A stretch of 64,000 nt of DNA from Pseudomonas sp. IPO3778 (GTDB taxonomy: Bacteria > Pseudomonadota > Gammaproteobacteria > Pseudomonadales > Pseudomonadaceae), in the NCBI RefSeq assembly GCF_013386825.1, contig NZ_JACARC010000034.1, positions 100,032 to 164,031 on the forward strand, written 5' to 3'. A program made the position numbers and the translations under genes. Position 1 is the stretch's first letter, and each line of letters opens with the position of its first letter. Under the pieces are notes generated by a model. That model ran no database searches, had not been told where the DNA came from, and saw only the letters and a list, made by a program, of their open reading frames with translations. Positions 43,322 through 52,617 of this stretch are shown here, in pieces.

Positions 43322-43942
43322 ATGAGAGCCGACCTGGACATCATCCAAGACTGGATCCCCGCTGGCAGCCGCGTGCTCGACCTGGGTTGCGGCGATGGCG
43401 AACTGCTGAGCTGGCTGCGCGACAACAAGCAAGTCACCGGCTACGGCCTGGAAAACGACCCGGACAACATCGCCCAGTGCGTGGCCAAGGGCATCAACGT
43501 GATCGAGCAGGACCTGGACAAGGGCCTGGGCAACTTTGCCAGCAACAGCTTCGACATCGTGGTCATGACCCAGGCCCTGCAAGCCGTGCACTACCCGGAC
43601 CGGATCCTCGACGAAATGTTGCGCGTTGGCCGCCAGTGCATCATCACCTTCCCCAATTTCGGCCACTGGCGCTGCCGCTGGTACCTGGCCACCAAGGGCC
43701 GCATGCCGGTGTCGGACTTCCTGCCGTACACCTGGTACAACACGCCCAACATCCACTTCTGCACCTTCGAGGACTTCGAAGCGCTGTGTGGCGAGCGTGA
43801 TGCCAAAGTCATCAACCGCCTTGCCGTCGATCAACAGCACCGTCACGGCTGGGCGAGTAAGCTATGGCCTAACCTGTTGGGTGAGATCGGGATCTACCGG
43901 GTCAGCAGCCCGGGCCTGACGGACCACCAGATTGCCGTCTAA
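43322..43942 (+). CDS. metW: methionine biosynthesis protein MetW
   Basis: A 206-aa class I SAM-dependent methyltransferase-fold protein. RVLDLGCGDGELLSWL is motif I; HWRCRWYLATKGRMPVSDFLPYTWYNTPN is MetW-specific. It acts with MetX, probably by stimulating its activity. Start ATG at 43322 follows GAGAAGAACGCC. Confidence 0.94.
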   Translation: MRADLDIIQDWIPAGSRVLDLGCGDGELLSWLRDNKQVTGYGLENDPDNIAQCVAKGINVIEQDLDKGLGNFASNSFDIVVMTQALQAVHYPDRILDEMLRVGRQCIITFPNFGHWRCRWYLATKGRMPVSDFLPYTWYNTPNIHFCTFEDFEALCGERDAKVINRLAVDQQHRHGWASKLWPNLLGEIGIYRVSSPGLTDHQIAV

Positions 43943-43963
43943 CCATTTTCAAGGAGGACGATC

Positions 43964-44398
43964 ATGAGTCGTTTGGCTGCTTTTCTACTCACCGCGTGCC
44001 TGAGCGTCAGCGCTATGGCGGCGGATGTTATCGATGGTAATCGCCAGAAAGAATTCGGCGATATCACGGTGCACTACAACACCCTGACCACCAGTTTCCT
44101 CACGCCGGAAATGGCCCAGGAAGCCGGAATCGTACGCAGTAAAGAGCTGGGCATGATCAATGTGTTCGTGAACAAGGGCGTGGAATCGATAGACGCCACC
44201 GTCACCGGCACAATCAAAGACCTGGGCGGCAAGAGTGAGATGCTGACGTTCAAGAAAATCACCCAGAAAGGTTCTACGCTTTACGTCGCCCAGTACCCGG
44301 TGCCGCAGCAGGAAACCAAGATTTTCACCATCAACGTTGAAACCGGTGGCAAAGCCCACGGTTTCAGTTTCAACCAGGAACTGTTTCCGGCGCAATGA
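43964..44398 (+). CDS. DUF4426 periplasmic protein
   Basis: A 144-aa protein with signal peptide [21 protein letters not shown] and one DUF4426 domain ([29 protein letters not shown]). AAGGAGGAC is a strong ribosome site. The stop overlaps the rdgB start. Function unknown; position between metW and rdgB is conserved. Confidence 0.9.
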   Translation: MSRLAAFLLTACLSVSAMAADVIDGNRQKEFGDITVHYNTLTTSFLTPEMAQEAGIVRSKELGMINVFVNKGVESIDATVTGTIKDLGGKSEMLTFKKITQKGSTLYVAQYPVPQQETKIFTINVETGGKAHGFSFNQELFPAQ

Positions 44399-44991
44399 TG
44401 AACCTCACACAACTCGTACTGGCCAGCCATAACGCCGGCAAACTCAAAGAACTCCAGGCCATGCTCGGTCACTCCGTGCAACTGCGCTCGATTGGCGAGT
44501 TCAGCCAGGTAGAGCCGGAGGAGACCGGCCTGTCGTTTGTCGAAAACGCCATCCTCAAGGCCCGCAATGCCGCGCGCATTTCCGGCCTGCCGGCACTGGC
44601 CGACGATTCGGGCTTGGCGGTGGACTTCCTCGGCGGCGCACCGGGCATCTACTCGGCGCGTTATGCCGATGGTAAAGGCGACGCCGCCAACAATGCCAAG
44701 CTGCTGGACACCCTCAAGGACGTGCCGGACGCCGAGCGCGGCGCGCAGTTTGTCTGCGTGCTGGCCCTGGTGCGCCACGCCGATGACCCATTGCCGATCC
44801 TCTGCGAAGGCCTGTGGCACGGGCGCATCCTGCACGCGGCCAGCGGTGAACACGGTTTCGGCTACGACCCGTTGTTCTGGGTGCCGGAGCGCAATGTCTC
44901 CAGCGCCGAACTGAGCCCCGCCGACAAGAACCAGATCAGCCACCGCGCCCGCGCAATGGATTTGCTGCGCCAGCGTCTGGGTTTGAAATGA
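44395..44991 (+). CDS. rdgB: RdgB/HAM1 family XTP/dITP diphosphatase
   Basis: A 198-aa pyrophosphatase that removes non-canonical purine NTPs. [14 protein letters not shown] binds phosphate; [22 protein letters not shown] and [13 protein letters not shown] are hallmarks. Two adjacent ATGs (44395, 44398) are possible. Overlaps hemW by 4 bp (ATGA). Confidence 0.95.
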   Translation: MMNLTQLVLASHNAGKLKELQAMLGHSVQLRSIGEFSQVEPEETGLSFVENAILKARNAARISGLPALADDSGLAVDFLGGAPGIYSARYADGKGDAANNAKLLDTLKDVPDAERGAQFVCVLALVRHADDPLPILCEGLWHGRILHAASGEHGFGYDPLFWVPERNVSSAELSPADKNQISHRARAMDLLRQRLGLK

Positions 44992-46190
44992 CCCAGAACA
45001 CCTCCGCGCAGCCACTGATTCTCGGTGGCGCGCAAACCCCTCGGGCGGCCCTGCCTCACCTTCCGCCCCTGGCGCTGTACATCCACATCCCGTGGTGCGT
45101 GCGCAAATGCCCTTATTGCGACTTCAACTCCCACACCGCCAGCAAGGTGCTGCCGGAAGAAGAGTACGTCGACGCATTGCTGGCCGACCTCGATCTGGAC
45201 CTGCATGCGGTGTATGGCCGGGAGCTGAGTTCGATCTTCTTCGGCGGGGGCACCCCAAGCCTCTTCAGCGCCGCGGCGCTGGGCCGACTGCTCAAGGGTG
45301 TGGAAGCGCGTATCCCGTTTGCCGCAGACATCGAGATCACCCTGGAAGCCAACCCCGGTACCTTCGAGCAAGAGAAGTTCGTGGCGTACCGCAAGCTGGG
45401 GATCAATCGGCTGTCGATTGGCATCCAGAGCTTCCAGCAGGAAAAACTTGAGGCCCTGGGCCGTATCCACAACGGCGACGAAGCCGTGCGTGCCGCCGGC
45501 ATGGCGCGCCAGGCCGGGTTCGACAACTTCAACCTGGACCTGATGCACGGTTTGCCCGATCAGTCCCTGGACGACGCCCTGGGCGACCTGCGCCAGGCCA
45601 TCGCCCTCAAGCCCACGCATTTATCCTGGTACCAACTGACCCTGGAACCCAACACGGTGTTCTGGAACCAGCCCCCGGTGCTGCCGGAAGACGACACCCT
45701 GTGGGACATCCAGGAAGCTGGCCAGGCATTGCTCGCCGAACACGGTTACGCCCAGTACGAAGTCTCGGCCTACGCCCAGCCGGGCCGACCGGCGCGGCAT
45801 AACCTGAACTACTGGAGCTTTGGCGACTTCATCGGCATTGGTGCCGGCGCCCACGGCAAGCTCAGCCACCCGGACGGGCGCATCGTGCGCACCTGGAAAA
45901 CCCGGGCGCCGAAGGACTACCTCAACCCGGCGAAAAACTACCTGGCCGGGTCCAAAGAACTGACCAACGAAGAGCTACCGTTCGAGTTCCTGATGAACGC
46001 CCTGCGTCTTACCGACGGTGTCGAGGCGAAGCTTTACGCCGAGCGCACCGGACTCGACCTGGCGAGCCTCGATGAAGCCCGTAAGGATGCCGAACAAAGT
46101 GGCTTAATGCAGGTCGAACCGTCACGCCTGGCGGCCACCGACCGCGGGCAACTCTTTCTCAATGACCTGCTGCAGAAGTTTCTGAGCTGA
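44988..46190 (+). CDS. hemW: radical SAM heme chaperone HemW
   Basis: A 400-aa radical SAM protein. [17 protein letters not shown] holds the CxxxCxxC cluster ligands plus the extra Cys-x-Phe; [10 protein letters not shown] binds SAM; the C-terminal HemW domain ([24 protein letters not shown]) follows. It delivers heme; it is not the oxygen-independent coproporphyrinogen oxidase it resembles. Confidence 0.93.
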   Translation: MTQNTSAQPLILGGAQTPRAALPHLPPLALYIHIPWCVRKCPYCDFNSHTASKVLPEEEYVDALLADLDLDLHAVYGRELSSIFFGGGTPSLFSAAALGRLLKGVEARIPFAADIEITLEANPGTFEQEKFVAYRKLGINRLSIGIQSFQQEKLEALGRIHNGDEAVRAAGMARQAGFDNFNLDLMHGLPDQSLDDALGDLRQAIALKPTHLSWYQLTLEPNTVFWNQPPVLPEDDTLWDIQEAGQALLAEHGYAQYEVSAYAQPGRPARHNLNYWSFGDFIGIGAGAHGKLSHPDGRIVRTWKTRAPKDYLNPAKNYLAGSKELTNEELPFEFLMNALRLTDGVEAKLYAERTGLDLASLDEARKDAEQSGLMQVEPSRLAATDRGQLFLNDLLQKFLS

Positions 46191-46209
46191 TTGCTCTTAA
46201 GGAAATCGA

Positions 46210-46533
46210 ATGGATTTGGTACTTGATCTACTCGCCACCGTGTCCCGTTGGAGCCGTAGCAACCTGTCGGAAATCTCCCTGGCGCTCGTCGGCTGCCTGC
46301 TGGTGCTGTTTGGCGCCGACATCAAGGGCTGGGTCGAAGCACGGCTGGGCAGCATCGCGGGCGCGTTACGCGTACCGCTGATGGCGCTGGTGTGCATGAT
46401 CGGCAGCGGTGCGGCGCTGATCTATGCCACACCGTGGATTGTTCGGGGGTTGAGCCAGTTCAACAACTACAGCCTGGCGCCGGTGCTGTTGGTGGTGCTG
46501 GTGTTGATTGGGGTTGTGGCGGATCGGCGCTGA
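46210..46533 (+). CDS. DUF3392 membrane protein
   Basis: A 107-aa protein with three hydrophobic helices (ISLALVGCLLVLFGADIKGW, VPLMALVCMIGSGAALIYA, LAPVLLVVLVLIGVVADRR). Matches DUF3392, found beside hemW in pseudomonads. Function unknown. Confidence 0.88.
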   Translation: MDLVLDLLATVSRWSRSNLSEISLALVGCLLVLFGADIKGWVEARLGSIAGALRVPLMALVCMIGSGAALIYATPWIVRGLSQFNNYSLAPVLLVVLVLIGVVADRR

Positions 46534-46554
46534 CTCCAGGAACGGCACAAGCCA

Positions 46555-46657
46555 CTGTAGGAGCGGGCTTGCTCGCGAAGAACGTCAACGATAACGCAGC
46601 GCTATCAGGTAGCACGCGTCGCCTGTTGGTTTTTCGCGAGCAAGCTCGCTCCTACAG
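46555..46657. repeat. REPIN (class CTGTAGGAGCGGGCTTGCTCGCG)
   Basis: Inverted arms CTGTAGGAGCGGGCTTGC / GCAAGCTCGCTCCTACAG between convergent DUF3392 and trmB; arm bases differ at one position (mixed class). Confidence 0.92.
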
Positions 46658-46684
46658 TGAGTTGCATTTCATGGCTGTGGCGAG

Positions 46685-47410
46685 TTAGTCCACTTTCTCG
46701 AACTTCAAATCCCACACCCCATGCCCGAGCCGCTCGCCGCGACGTTCGAACTTGGTGATCGGCCGTTCAGCCGGGCGCGGGACGCATTTGCCGTCTTCCG
46801 CCAGGTTGCGGTAGCCAGGGGCAACGTCCATCACTTCCAGCATGTATTCGGCATACGGCTCCCAATCGGTGGCCATGTGCAGCACACCGCCCACTTTCAG
46901 CTTGCTGCGCACCAGTTCCGCGAATGACGCCTGGACGATGCGGCGCTTGTGGTGACGGCTCTTGTGCCAGGGGTCCGGGAAGAACAGCATCAGGCGGTCG
47001 AGGCTGTTGTCGGCGATGCAGCGGTTGAGCACTTCGATCGCGTCGCAGTCGTAGACCCGCAGGTTGGTCAGGCCCTGGGTCAGCACGCCATTGAGCAGCG
47101 CGCCCACACCCGGACGGTGTACTTCAACCCCGATAAAATCCTGCTCCGGCGAGGCCGCGGCCATTTCCAGCAGGGAATGGCCCATGCCGAAGCCGATTTC
47201 CAGGGAGCGTGGCGCCGAACGGCCGAACACCTGGTCATAATCCACCGGTGCATCCGCCAGCGGCAGGACGAACAGCGGCGTGCCCTGCTCCAGGCCTTTT
47301 TGCTGGCCTTCGGTCATGCGACCGGCGCGCATCACAAAACTCTTGATGCGGCGGTGCTTGGACTCGTCGCCTTCTTCCACGGTGTTCGGCGTTTCGTTTG
47401 ATTCAGTCAT
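46685..47410 (-). CDS. trmB: tRNA (guanine-N7-)-methyltransferase
   Basis: A 241-aa SAM enzyme that makes m7G46 in t[18 protein letters not shown] is motif [20 protein letters not shown] is the TrmB catalytic signature. The ATG at 47410 is taken; the codon before it is TTG. Next to thiG on the same strand. Confidence 0.95.
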   Translation of the reverse strand: MTESNETPNTVEEGDESKHRRIKSFVMRAGRMTEGQQKGLEQGTPLFVLPLADAPVDYDQVFGRSAPRSLEIGFGMGHSLLEMAAASPEQDFIGVEVHRPGVGALLNGVLTQGLTNLRVYDCDAIEVLNRCIADNSLDRLMLFFPDPWHKSRHHKRRIVQASFAELVRSKLKVGGVLHMATDWEPYAEYMLEVMDVAPGYRNLAEDGKCVPRPAERPITKFERRGERLGHGVWDLKFEKVD

Positions 47411-47419
47411 CAATGGCTC

Positions 47420-48214
47420 TTACTTGATCAGACCATCCAGCGGCGAGGAGGCGCTGGCGTAAAGTTTTTTCGGCATGCGCCCGGCGAGGTACGCCAGGCG
47501 GCCCGCGACGATTGCGTGGTTCATGGCTTCAGCCATCATGATCGGTTGCTGCGCGTGGGCGATGGCCGAGTTCATCAGCACCGCATCGCAACCCAGCTCC
47601 ATGGCGATGGTGGCGTCGGAGGCAGTGCCCACACCCGCATCCACCAGCACCGGAATCCTGGCTTCTTCAAGGATGATCTGCAGGTTGTACGGATTGCAGA
47701 TGCCCAGGCCGGAACCGATCAGGCCGGCCAGCGGCATGACGGCGATACAGCCGATTTCGGCCAGTTGGCGGGCGATGATCGGGTCATCGCTGGTGTAGAC
47801 CATCACGTCGAAGCCTTCTTTGACCAGGGTTTCGGCGGCCTTGAGGGTTTCGATCACGTTGGGAAACAGGGTTTTCTGGTCGGCCAGCACTTCCAGCTTC
47901 ACCAGGTTGTGGCCGTCGAGCAGCTCACGGGCCAGGCGGCAGGTGCGCACGGCTTCGATAGCGTCGTAGCAACCGGCCGTGTTCGGCAGGAAGGTGTAGC
48001 GATCCGGCGACAGCACGTCGAGCAGGTTCGGCTCGCCTTCGATCTGGCCGAGGTTGGTGCGGCGCACGGCGAAGGTGACGATCTCGGCGCCCGAGGCTTC
48101 GATGGCCAGGCGGGTTTCTTCCATGTCGCGGTACTTGCCGGTGCCGACCAGCAGGCGGGACTGGTAGGTACGACCGGCCAGGACGAAGGGCTTGTCGCTA
48201 CGAACGATGCTCAT
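47420..48214 (-). CDS. thiG: thiazole synthase
   Basis: A 264-aa TIM-barrel enzyme building the thiazole ring of thiamine from DXP, ThiS thiocarboxylate and dehydroglycine. [15 protein letters not shown] contains the Schiff-base Lys region, and [32 protein letters not shown] is the phosphate-binding end. 65 bp downstream of thiS. Confidence 0.96.
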   Translation of the reverse strand: MSIVRSDKPFVLAGRTYQSRLLVGTGKYRDMEETRLAIEASGAEIVTFAVRRTNLGQIEGEPNLLDVLSPDRYTFLPNTAGCYDAIEAVRTCRLARELLDGHNLVKLEVLADQKTLFPNVIETLKAAETLVKEGFDVMVYTSDDPIIARQLAEIGCIAVMPLAGLIGSGLGICNPYNLQIILEEARIPVLVDAGVGTASDATIAMELGCDAVLMNSAIAHAQQPIMMAEAMNHAIVAGRLAYLAGRMPKKLYASASSPLDGLIK

Positions 48215-48279
48215 GGGAAATCCTCGAGTTGGGGTGAGGTTCTGCAGAATGCGGGTTGGCGCCCTTGAGCGCCGGACGG

Positions 48280-48480
48280 CTAGCCGCCGCCGATGGCGTG
48301 GACCACTTCGACCTGGTCGCCTTCGGTGAGCGCGGTCTCGGCGTGCTGGCTACGCGGGACGATATCCAGGTTGAGCTCCACTGCGACACGGCGTCCGGTC
48401 AGGTCCAGACGGGTCAGCAGGGCCGCAACGGTTGCACCGTCGGGCAGTTCAAAGGATTCGCCGTTCAACTGAATGCGCAT
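48280..48480 (-). CDS. thiS: sulfur carrier protein ThiS
   Basis: A 66-aa ubiquitin-like carrier ending in Gly-Gly-Gly ([10 protein letters not shown]), whose terminal glycine becomes the thiocarboxylate sulfur donor for ThiG. Start ATG at 48480; the open frame extends upstream but without family similarity. Confidence 0.93.
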   Translation of the reverse strand: MRIQLNGESFELPDGATVAALLTRLDLTGRRVAVELNLDIVPRSQHAETALTEGDQVEVVHAIGGG

Positions 48481-48571
48481 GCCACGGGCCGCCATCGTTT
48501 TTAGGGGCCAGCATTCTAGCGTGATCGGCGGTGATGACCCAAGCCCTCCGGTCAGCAACCTGCTGCCAGCT

Positions 48572-48949
48572 TCAGACGGCCTGAAGACGCCAGGCCGCGA
48601 GGCCCAGGAAGAACCAGCCCAGCAGGAAAGCCAGGCCTCCGAACGGGGTGATGATGCCCAGCTTGCTGATACCGGTCAGGGTCAGCACATAGAGGCTGCC
48701 GGAGAACAGCAGGATGCCCACAGCAAAGGACACGCCCGCCCACGTCACCAGGCGGCCCGGGATATGTGCCGCCAACAGCGCCACACCGAACAGCGCCAGG
48801 GTGTGCACTAACTGGTAAGTCACGCCGGTGTGGAAAATCGCCAGGTACTCGGCGCTCAGGCGGTTTTTCAGGCCGTGGGCGGCAAACGCGCCAAGGGCAA
48901 CGCCGGTGAAACCGAAAAAGGCAGCCAGCATCAGAAAGCCACGCAACAT
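48572..48949 (-). CDS. DUF423 membrane protein
   Basis: A 125-aa protein with four hydrophobic helices. GFTGVALGAFAAHGLKNRLSAEYLAIFHTGVTYQLVHTLALF is the family signature. Unknown role; commonly adjacent to mtgA and thiS in Pseudomonas. Divergent from mtgA with 74 bp between. Confidence 0.92.
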   Translation of the reverse strand: MLRGFLMLAAFFGFTGVALGAFAAHGLKNRLSAEYLAIFHTGVTYQLVHTLALFGVALLAAHIPGRLVTWAGVSFAVGILLFSGSLYVLTLTGISKLGIITPFGGLAFLLGWFFLGLAAWRLQAV

Positions 48950-49023
48950 GAGGAACTCCAGTCAGACTCGGTGGGCAGGGTCTGTATAATGGCCCGCTCA
49001 ACGGGTTCGGCCAAGCCATCTCT

Positions 49024-49746
49024 ATGCTGCGTCTCCTCTTCAAGCGTTTTCTCAAAGTCCTCAAGTGGTTCGCCATCGCCAGTGTGTTGCTGGTGCTGCT
49101 GTTCCGTGTCGTGCCGCCACCGGGGACCATGCTGATGGTTGAGCGCAAGGTCGAATCCTGGGTCGACGGTGAACCGATTGACGTACAGCGCACGTGGGTG
49201 CCGTGGGACCAGATCTCCGACGAACTGAAAGTGGCGGTGATGGCGGGCGAAGATCAGCGCTTCCCGCAACATTGGGGTTTTGACTTCGGTGCGATCCAGG
49301 CGGCGTTGCTGCATAACGAACGCGGCGGCTCGATTCGCGGCGCCAGCACCTTGAGCCAGCAGGTGTCGAAAAACCTGTTTCTGTGGACCGGCCGCAGCTA
49401 TTTCCGCAAAGGCCTCGAAGCCTGGTTTACCGGGTTGATCGAGATTTTCTGGCCCAAGCAGCGAATTCTTGAGGTGTACCTCAATAGCGTGGAATGGGAT
49501 GACGGCGTGTTTGGCGCAGAAGCGGCGGCGCGGCATCATTTTGGGGTGAGCGCCAAGGCACTGACCCGCCAGCAGGCCAGCTACCTGGCGGCGGTGCTGC
49601 CTAATCCGCGGGTGTGGAGTGCCAGCCATCCAACGTCGTATGTCGCGCGACGGGCCGCCTGGATTCGGCAGCAGATGAGTCAGTTGGGTGGCGATAGCTA
49701 CCTGAATGAGCTGAACACCTCACGCAAAGCTCCCTGGTCCGACTGA
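49024..49746 (+). CDS. mtgA: monofunctional biosynthetic peptidoglycan transglycosylase
   Basis: A 240-aa GT51 enzyme. N-terminal TM anchor LKWFAIASVLLVLLFRV; catalytic EDQRFPQHWGFDFGAIQAALLHN carries the Glu; GASTLSQQVSKNLFLW and KQRILEVYLNSVEWDDGVFGAEAAARHHFG are further GT51 motifs. It polymerises lipid II glycan strands in the periplasm. Confidence 0.95.
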   Translation: MLRLLFKRFLKVLKWFAIASVLLVLLFRVVPPPGTMLMVERKVESWVDGEPIDVQRTWVPWDQISDELKVAVMAGEDQRFPQHWGFDFGAIQAALLHNERGGSIRGASTLSQQVSKNLFLWTGRSYFRKGLEAWFTGLIEIFWPKQRILEVYLNSVEWDDGVFGAEAAARHHFGVSAKALTRQQASYLAAVLPNPRVWSASHPTSYVARRAAWIRQQMSQLGGDSYLNELNTSRKAPWSD

Positions 49747-49763
49747 CACAACACAAAAACAAA

Positions 49764-49853
49764 TGTGGGAGCGGGCTTGCCTGCAATAGCGGTGTGTCAG
49801 CCTGCAAATGTGTAGGCTGGCAGGCCCTCATCGCAGGCAAGCCAGCTCCCACA
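49764..49853. repeat. REPIN (hybrid TGTGGGAGC[G/T]GGCTTGCCTGC)
   Basis: Left arm TGTGGGAGCGGGCTTGCC, right arm GGCAAGCCAGCTCCCACA; an extra small stem CAGCCTGC / GCAGGC-like around the centre. Between convergent mtgA and rpoH. Confidence 0.9.
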
Positions 49854-49889
49854 GTGGGCTGAGTTGAATTCGAATGGTGTGAACACAAA

Positions 49890-49927
49890 CAAAAATGCCC
49901 CAATCTCTCGATCGGGGCATTTTTTTG
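49890..49927. terminator. bidirectional terminator, mtgA / rpoH
   Basis: ATGCCCC-N12-GGGGCAT is flanked by A-rich sequence on the left and TTTTTTT on the right, so it can end transcription from both sides. It lies 16 bp after the rpoH stop. Confidence 0.85.
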
Positions 49928-49942
49928 TCACTTCGCAGCTGT

Positions 49943-50797
49943 TCAGGCAGCGATCGACAGTTTCAGCTTGTTCATCGCACTCTTCTCGAGCTGACGAATC
50001 CGCTCGGCCGACACGTTGTACTTCTGCGCCAGGTCGTGCAGCGTGGCTTTTTCTTCCGCCAACCAGCGTTGGTAGAGGATGTCACGGCTGCGGTCGTCCA
50101 GCACTTCCAGCGCTTCGTGCAGGTTGTGGTTGGAGTTGTCGCTCCAGTCGGCGTCTTCCAGTTGACGCGCCGGGTCGTACCGGTGGTCTTCCAGGTAGTT
50201 GGCCGGCGATTGGAAGGCGCTGTCGTCGTCCGCTTCGGCGGCCGGGTCGAAGGCCATGTCATGGCCGGTCAGGCGACTTTCCATCTCGCGCACTTCACGT
50301 GGCTCAACGCCGAGGCTTTCGGCCACGCGATGCACTTCTTCATTGTTCAGCCACGCCAGGCGTTTCTTCTGGCTGCGCAGGTTGAAGAACAGTTTGCGCT
50401 GGGCCTTGGTGGTCGCGACTTTCACGATGCGCCAGTTGCGCAGGATGAACTCGTGGATTTCCGCCTTGATCCAGTGCACGGCAAACGACACCAGGCGCAC
50501 ACCCATTTCCGGGTTGAAGCGCTTTACAGCCTTCATCAGGCCCACGTTGCCTTCCTGAATCAGGTCAGCCTGGGCCAGGCCGTAGCCGGAATAGCTACGG
50601 GCGATATGTACGACAAAACGCAGGTGGGCGAGCACCATCTGCCGAGCCGCCCCCAAATCCTGCTCATAGTAGAGACTCTCGGCCAGTTCACGCTCCTGCT
50701 CGGGCGTCAGCAATGGAATGCTGTTGACCGTGTGCACATACGCCTCCAGGTTCGCACCCGGGACCAGAGCATAAGCAGGTTGCAAAGAAGTGGTCAT
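49943..50797 (-). CDS. rpoH: RNA polymerase heat-shock sigma factor sigma-32
   Basis: A 284-aa sigma-70 family factor directing heat-shock transcription. Region 2 ([33 protein letters not shown]) and region 4 ([26 protein letters not shown]) are intact. The RpoH box QRKLFFNLR distinguishes it from other sigmas. ATG at 50797 with GGAGG-type site (CGGAGGTTTTTTCGT). Upstream, GGGAAC-N10-GTTCCC (50854-50875) may be a structured leader or the ftsX terminator. Confidence 0.96.
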   Translation of the reverse strand: MTTSLQPAYALVPGANLEAYVHTVNSIPLLTPEQERELAESLYYEQDLGAARQMVLAHLRFVVHIARSYSGYGLAQADLIQEGNVGLMKAVKRFNPEMGVRLVSFAVHWIKAEIHEFILRNWRIVKVATTKAQRKLFFNLRSQKKRLAWLNNEEVHRVAESLGVEPREVREMESRLTGHDMAFDPAAEADDDSAFQSPANYLEDHRYDPARQLEDADWSDNSNHNLHEALEVLDDRSRDILYQRWLAEEKATLHDLAQKYNVSAERIRQLEKSAMNKLKLSIAA

Positions 50798-50926
50798 ACG
50801 AAAAAACCTCCGACTCACATAACTCGTGCAGTTCAGCACTGCGAAAATTGACCGGGAACCGTAGGACAAGTTCCCTAAACCACTGATACGGTCAATACAA
50901 ACGAAACCACATTACCCAGGCATTAA

Positions 50927-51949
50927 CTACTTCGGTGCCAGCTCACGTAAATGCCGTGCGACCGCAATCCAAGCACCGATATACCCCAAGAGCACTGCGC
51001 CAAGCAACAATGACAGACCATCGGCTGCCGGTACGCCGGCGAGGGCAAAATCACTGCCGTACAAGCCGGCGAGCCCCACTACCGCGTCGTTCAGCCAATT
51101 CAGGCCAAATGCCAGCACGCCCCAGGACAGAATCCCCGCACCGAAGCCATAAAGCGCGCCCATGTACAGAAAAGGACGACGCACATAGCTGTCGGTGCCG
51201 CCGACGAGTTTAATCACTTCTATCTCGGTGCGGCGGTTTTCAATATGAAGACGAATGGTATTGCCTATCACCAAAAGTAATGCAGACACCAACAACACCG
51301 TCAGGCCGAACACAAACCGGTCGCCCAGCTTGAGAATCGCCGCCAAACGCTCGACCCAGACCAGGTCAAGTTGCGCCTGTTGGACCTTGGGCAGCTCTGC
51401 GAGTTTTTGCCGCAGAGCTTCCAGGGTCGTCTTGTCGACTTCATCCGGCGTCACCAACACCACGCCCGGCAGCGGGTTTTGCGGCAACTCCTTGAGTGCC
51501 TCGCCCAGGCCCGACTGTTGCTGGAACTCTTCCAGGGCTTGATCGCGGCTGATGTACTCAGCCTCGGCCACACCCGGAAGACCTTTGATCTCGTCGCGCA
51601 GCGCTTCGCCGTCTTTGGCGCTGGCATCCAGGTCCAGGTACAGGGAAATCTGCGCCGCCCGCTGCCATGAGCCGCCCAGGCGCTCCACATTATTAAGCAG
51701 CAGCGACAACCCCATCGGCAGGCTCAAGGCCACGGCCATCACCAGGCAGGTAAAGAAGCTGCCGATCGGCTGCTTGCCCAGGCGGCGCAGGCTGTCGACC
51801 AGGCTCGCACGGTGGCTTTCAATCCAGGCGTGCACCTGGGTGCTGAAATCGGGGCCGTCGTCTTCGTCGCGTTTTTTCTTCTGTGGCTGCGGATCGGCCG
51901 GTTTTGGCGCAACGCGCTCGGAAACCTTCGGGCTGCGTGTCGCACTCAT
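50927..51949 (-). CDS. ftsX: cell division protein FtsX
   Basis: A 340-aa inner-membrane protein, partner of FtsE. Four TM helices: residues about 66-88 (FFTCLVMAVALSLPMGLSLLL), 215-240, 262-285 and 310-330. The periplasmic loop after TM1 (QISLYLDLDASAKDGEALRDEIKGLPGV) contacts amidase activators. The N-terminus is long and charged. ATGA overlap with ftsE. Confidence 0.95.
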   Translation of the reverse strand: MSATRSPKVSERVAPKPADPQPQKKKRDEDDGPDFSTQVHAWIESHRASLVDSLRRLGKQPIGSFFTCLVMAVALSLPMGLSLLLNNVERLGGSWQRAAQISLYLDLDASAKDGEALRDEIKGLPGVAEAEYISRDQALEEFQQQSGLGEALKELPQNPLPGVVLVTPDEVDKTTLEALRQKLAELPKVQQAQLDLVWVERLAAILKLGDRFVFGLTVLLVSALLLVIGNTIRLHIENRRTEIEVIKLVGGTDSYVRRPFLYMGALYGFGAGILSWGVLAFGLNWLNDAVVGLAGLYGSDFALAGVPAADGLSLLLGAVLLGYIGAWIAVARHLRELAPK

Positions 51950-52617
51950 ACCCCAGCCTCCCCGTCACCGATCAGGCGGCCGCGTTGCAGGGTGAGCATG
52001 CGGTGGCGCATGCGGGCGATCAACGCCAGGTCGTGACTGGCGATCAGCACGCTGGTGCCCAGGCGGTTGATGTCTTCGAACACGCCCATGATTTCTGCGG
52101 CCAGGCGCGGGTCGAGGTTACCGGTGGGTTCGTCCGCCAGCAGCAAGGCCGGGCGGTGCACGATGGCGCGGGCGATGCCGACGCGCTGTTGCTGGCCGGT
52201 GGACAGGTCGCCGGGGTAGAGGTCGGTCTTGTCCGACAGCGCAACGCGCTCCAGGGCCGAATCCACACGTTTGACGATTTCGGCCTTGGACAGCCCGAGG
52301 ATCTGCAGCGGCAAGGCGATGTTGTTGAACACCGTGCGGTCGAACAGCAACTGGTGATTCTGGAACACCACGCCGATCTGCCGGCGCAGGAATGGAATCT
52401 GCGCGTTGCTGATGGTGGCCAGGTCCTGGCCCGCCAACAGCAATTTGCCAGTGGTTGGGCGTTCCATGGCCAGCAGCAGGCGCAACAAGGTACTTTTACC
52501 GGCGCCCGAATGGCCGGTGACAAACAAGAATTCGCCGCGACGCACCCGGAAACTCAGCTCATGCAAGCCGACATGCCCGTTGGCGTAGCGTTTACCGACC
52601 TGTTCGAAACGAATCAT
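51946..52617 (-). CDS. ftsE: cell division ATP-binding protein FtsE
   Basis: A 223-aa ABC ATPase. Walker A GHSGAGKSTLL, signature LSTGQQQRVGIARA, Walker B LLLADEPTGNLD and His switch IASHDLALI are complete. With FtsX it controls peptidoglycan hydrolysis at the septum. Overlaps both ftsY and ftsX. Confidence 0.96.
   Translation of the reverse strand: MIRFEQVGKRYANGHVGLHELSFRVRRGEFLFVTGHSGAGKSTLLRLLLAMERPTTGKLLLAGQDLATISNAQIPFLRRQIGVVFQNHQLLFDRTVFNNIALPLQILGLSKAEIVKRVDSALERVALSDKTDLYPGDLSTGQQQRVGIARAIVHRPALLLADEPTGNLDPRLAAEIMGVFEDINRLGTSVLIASHDLALIARMRHRMLTLQRGRLIGDGEAGV

Noticed and set aside
44988-46190. Coproporphyrinogen III oxidase (hemN)
   Set aside because: Length (400 aa), position after rdgB and HemW signatures fit the heme chaperone, not HemN.
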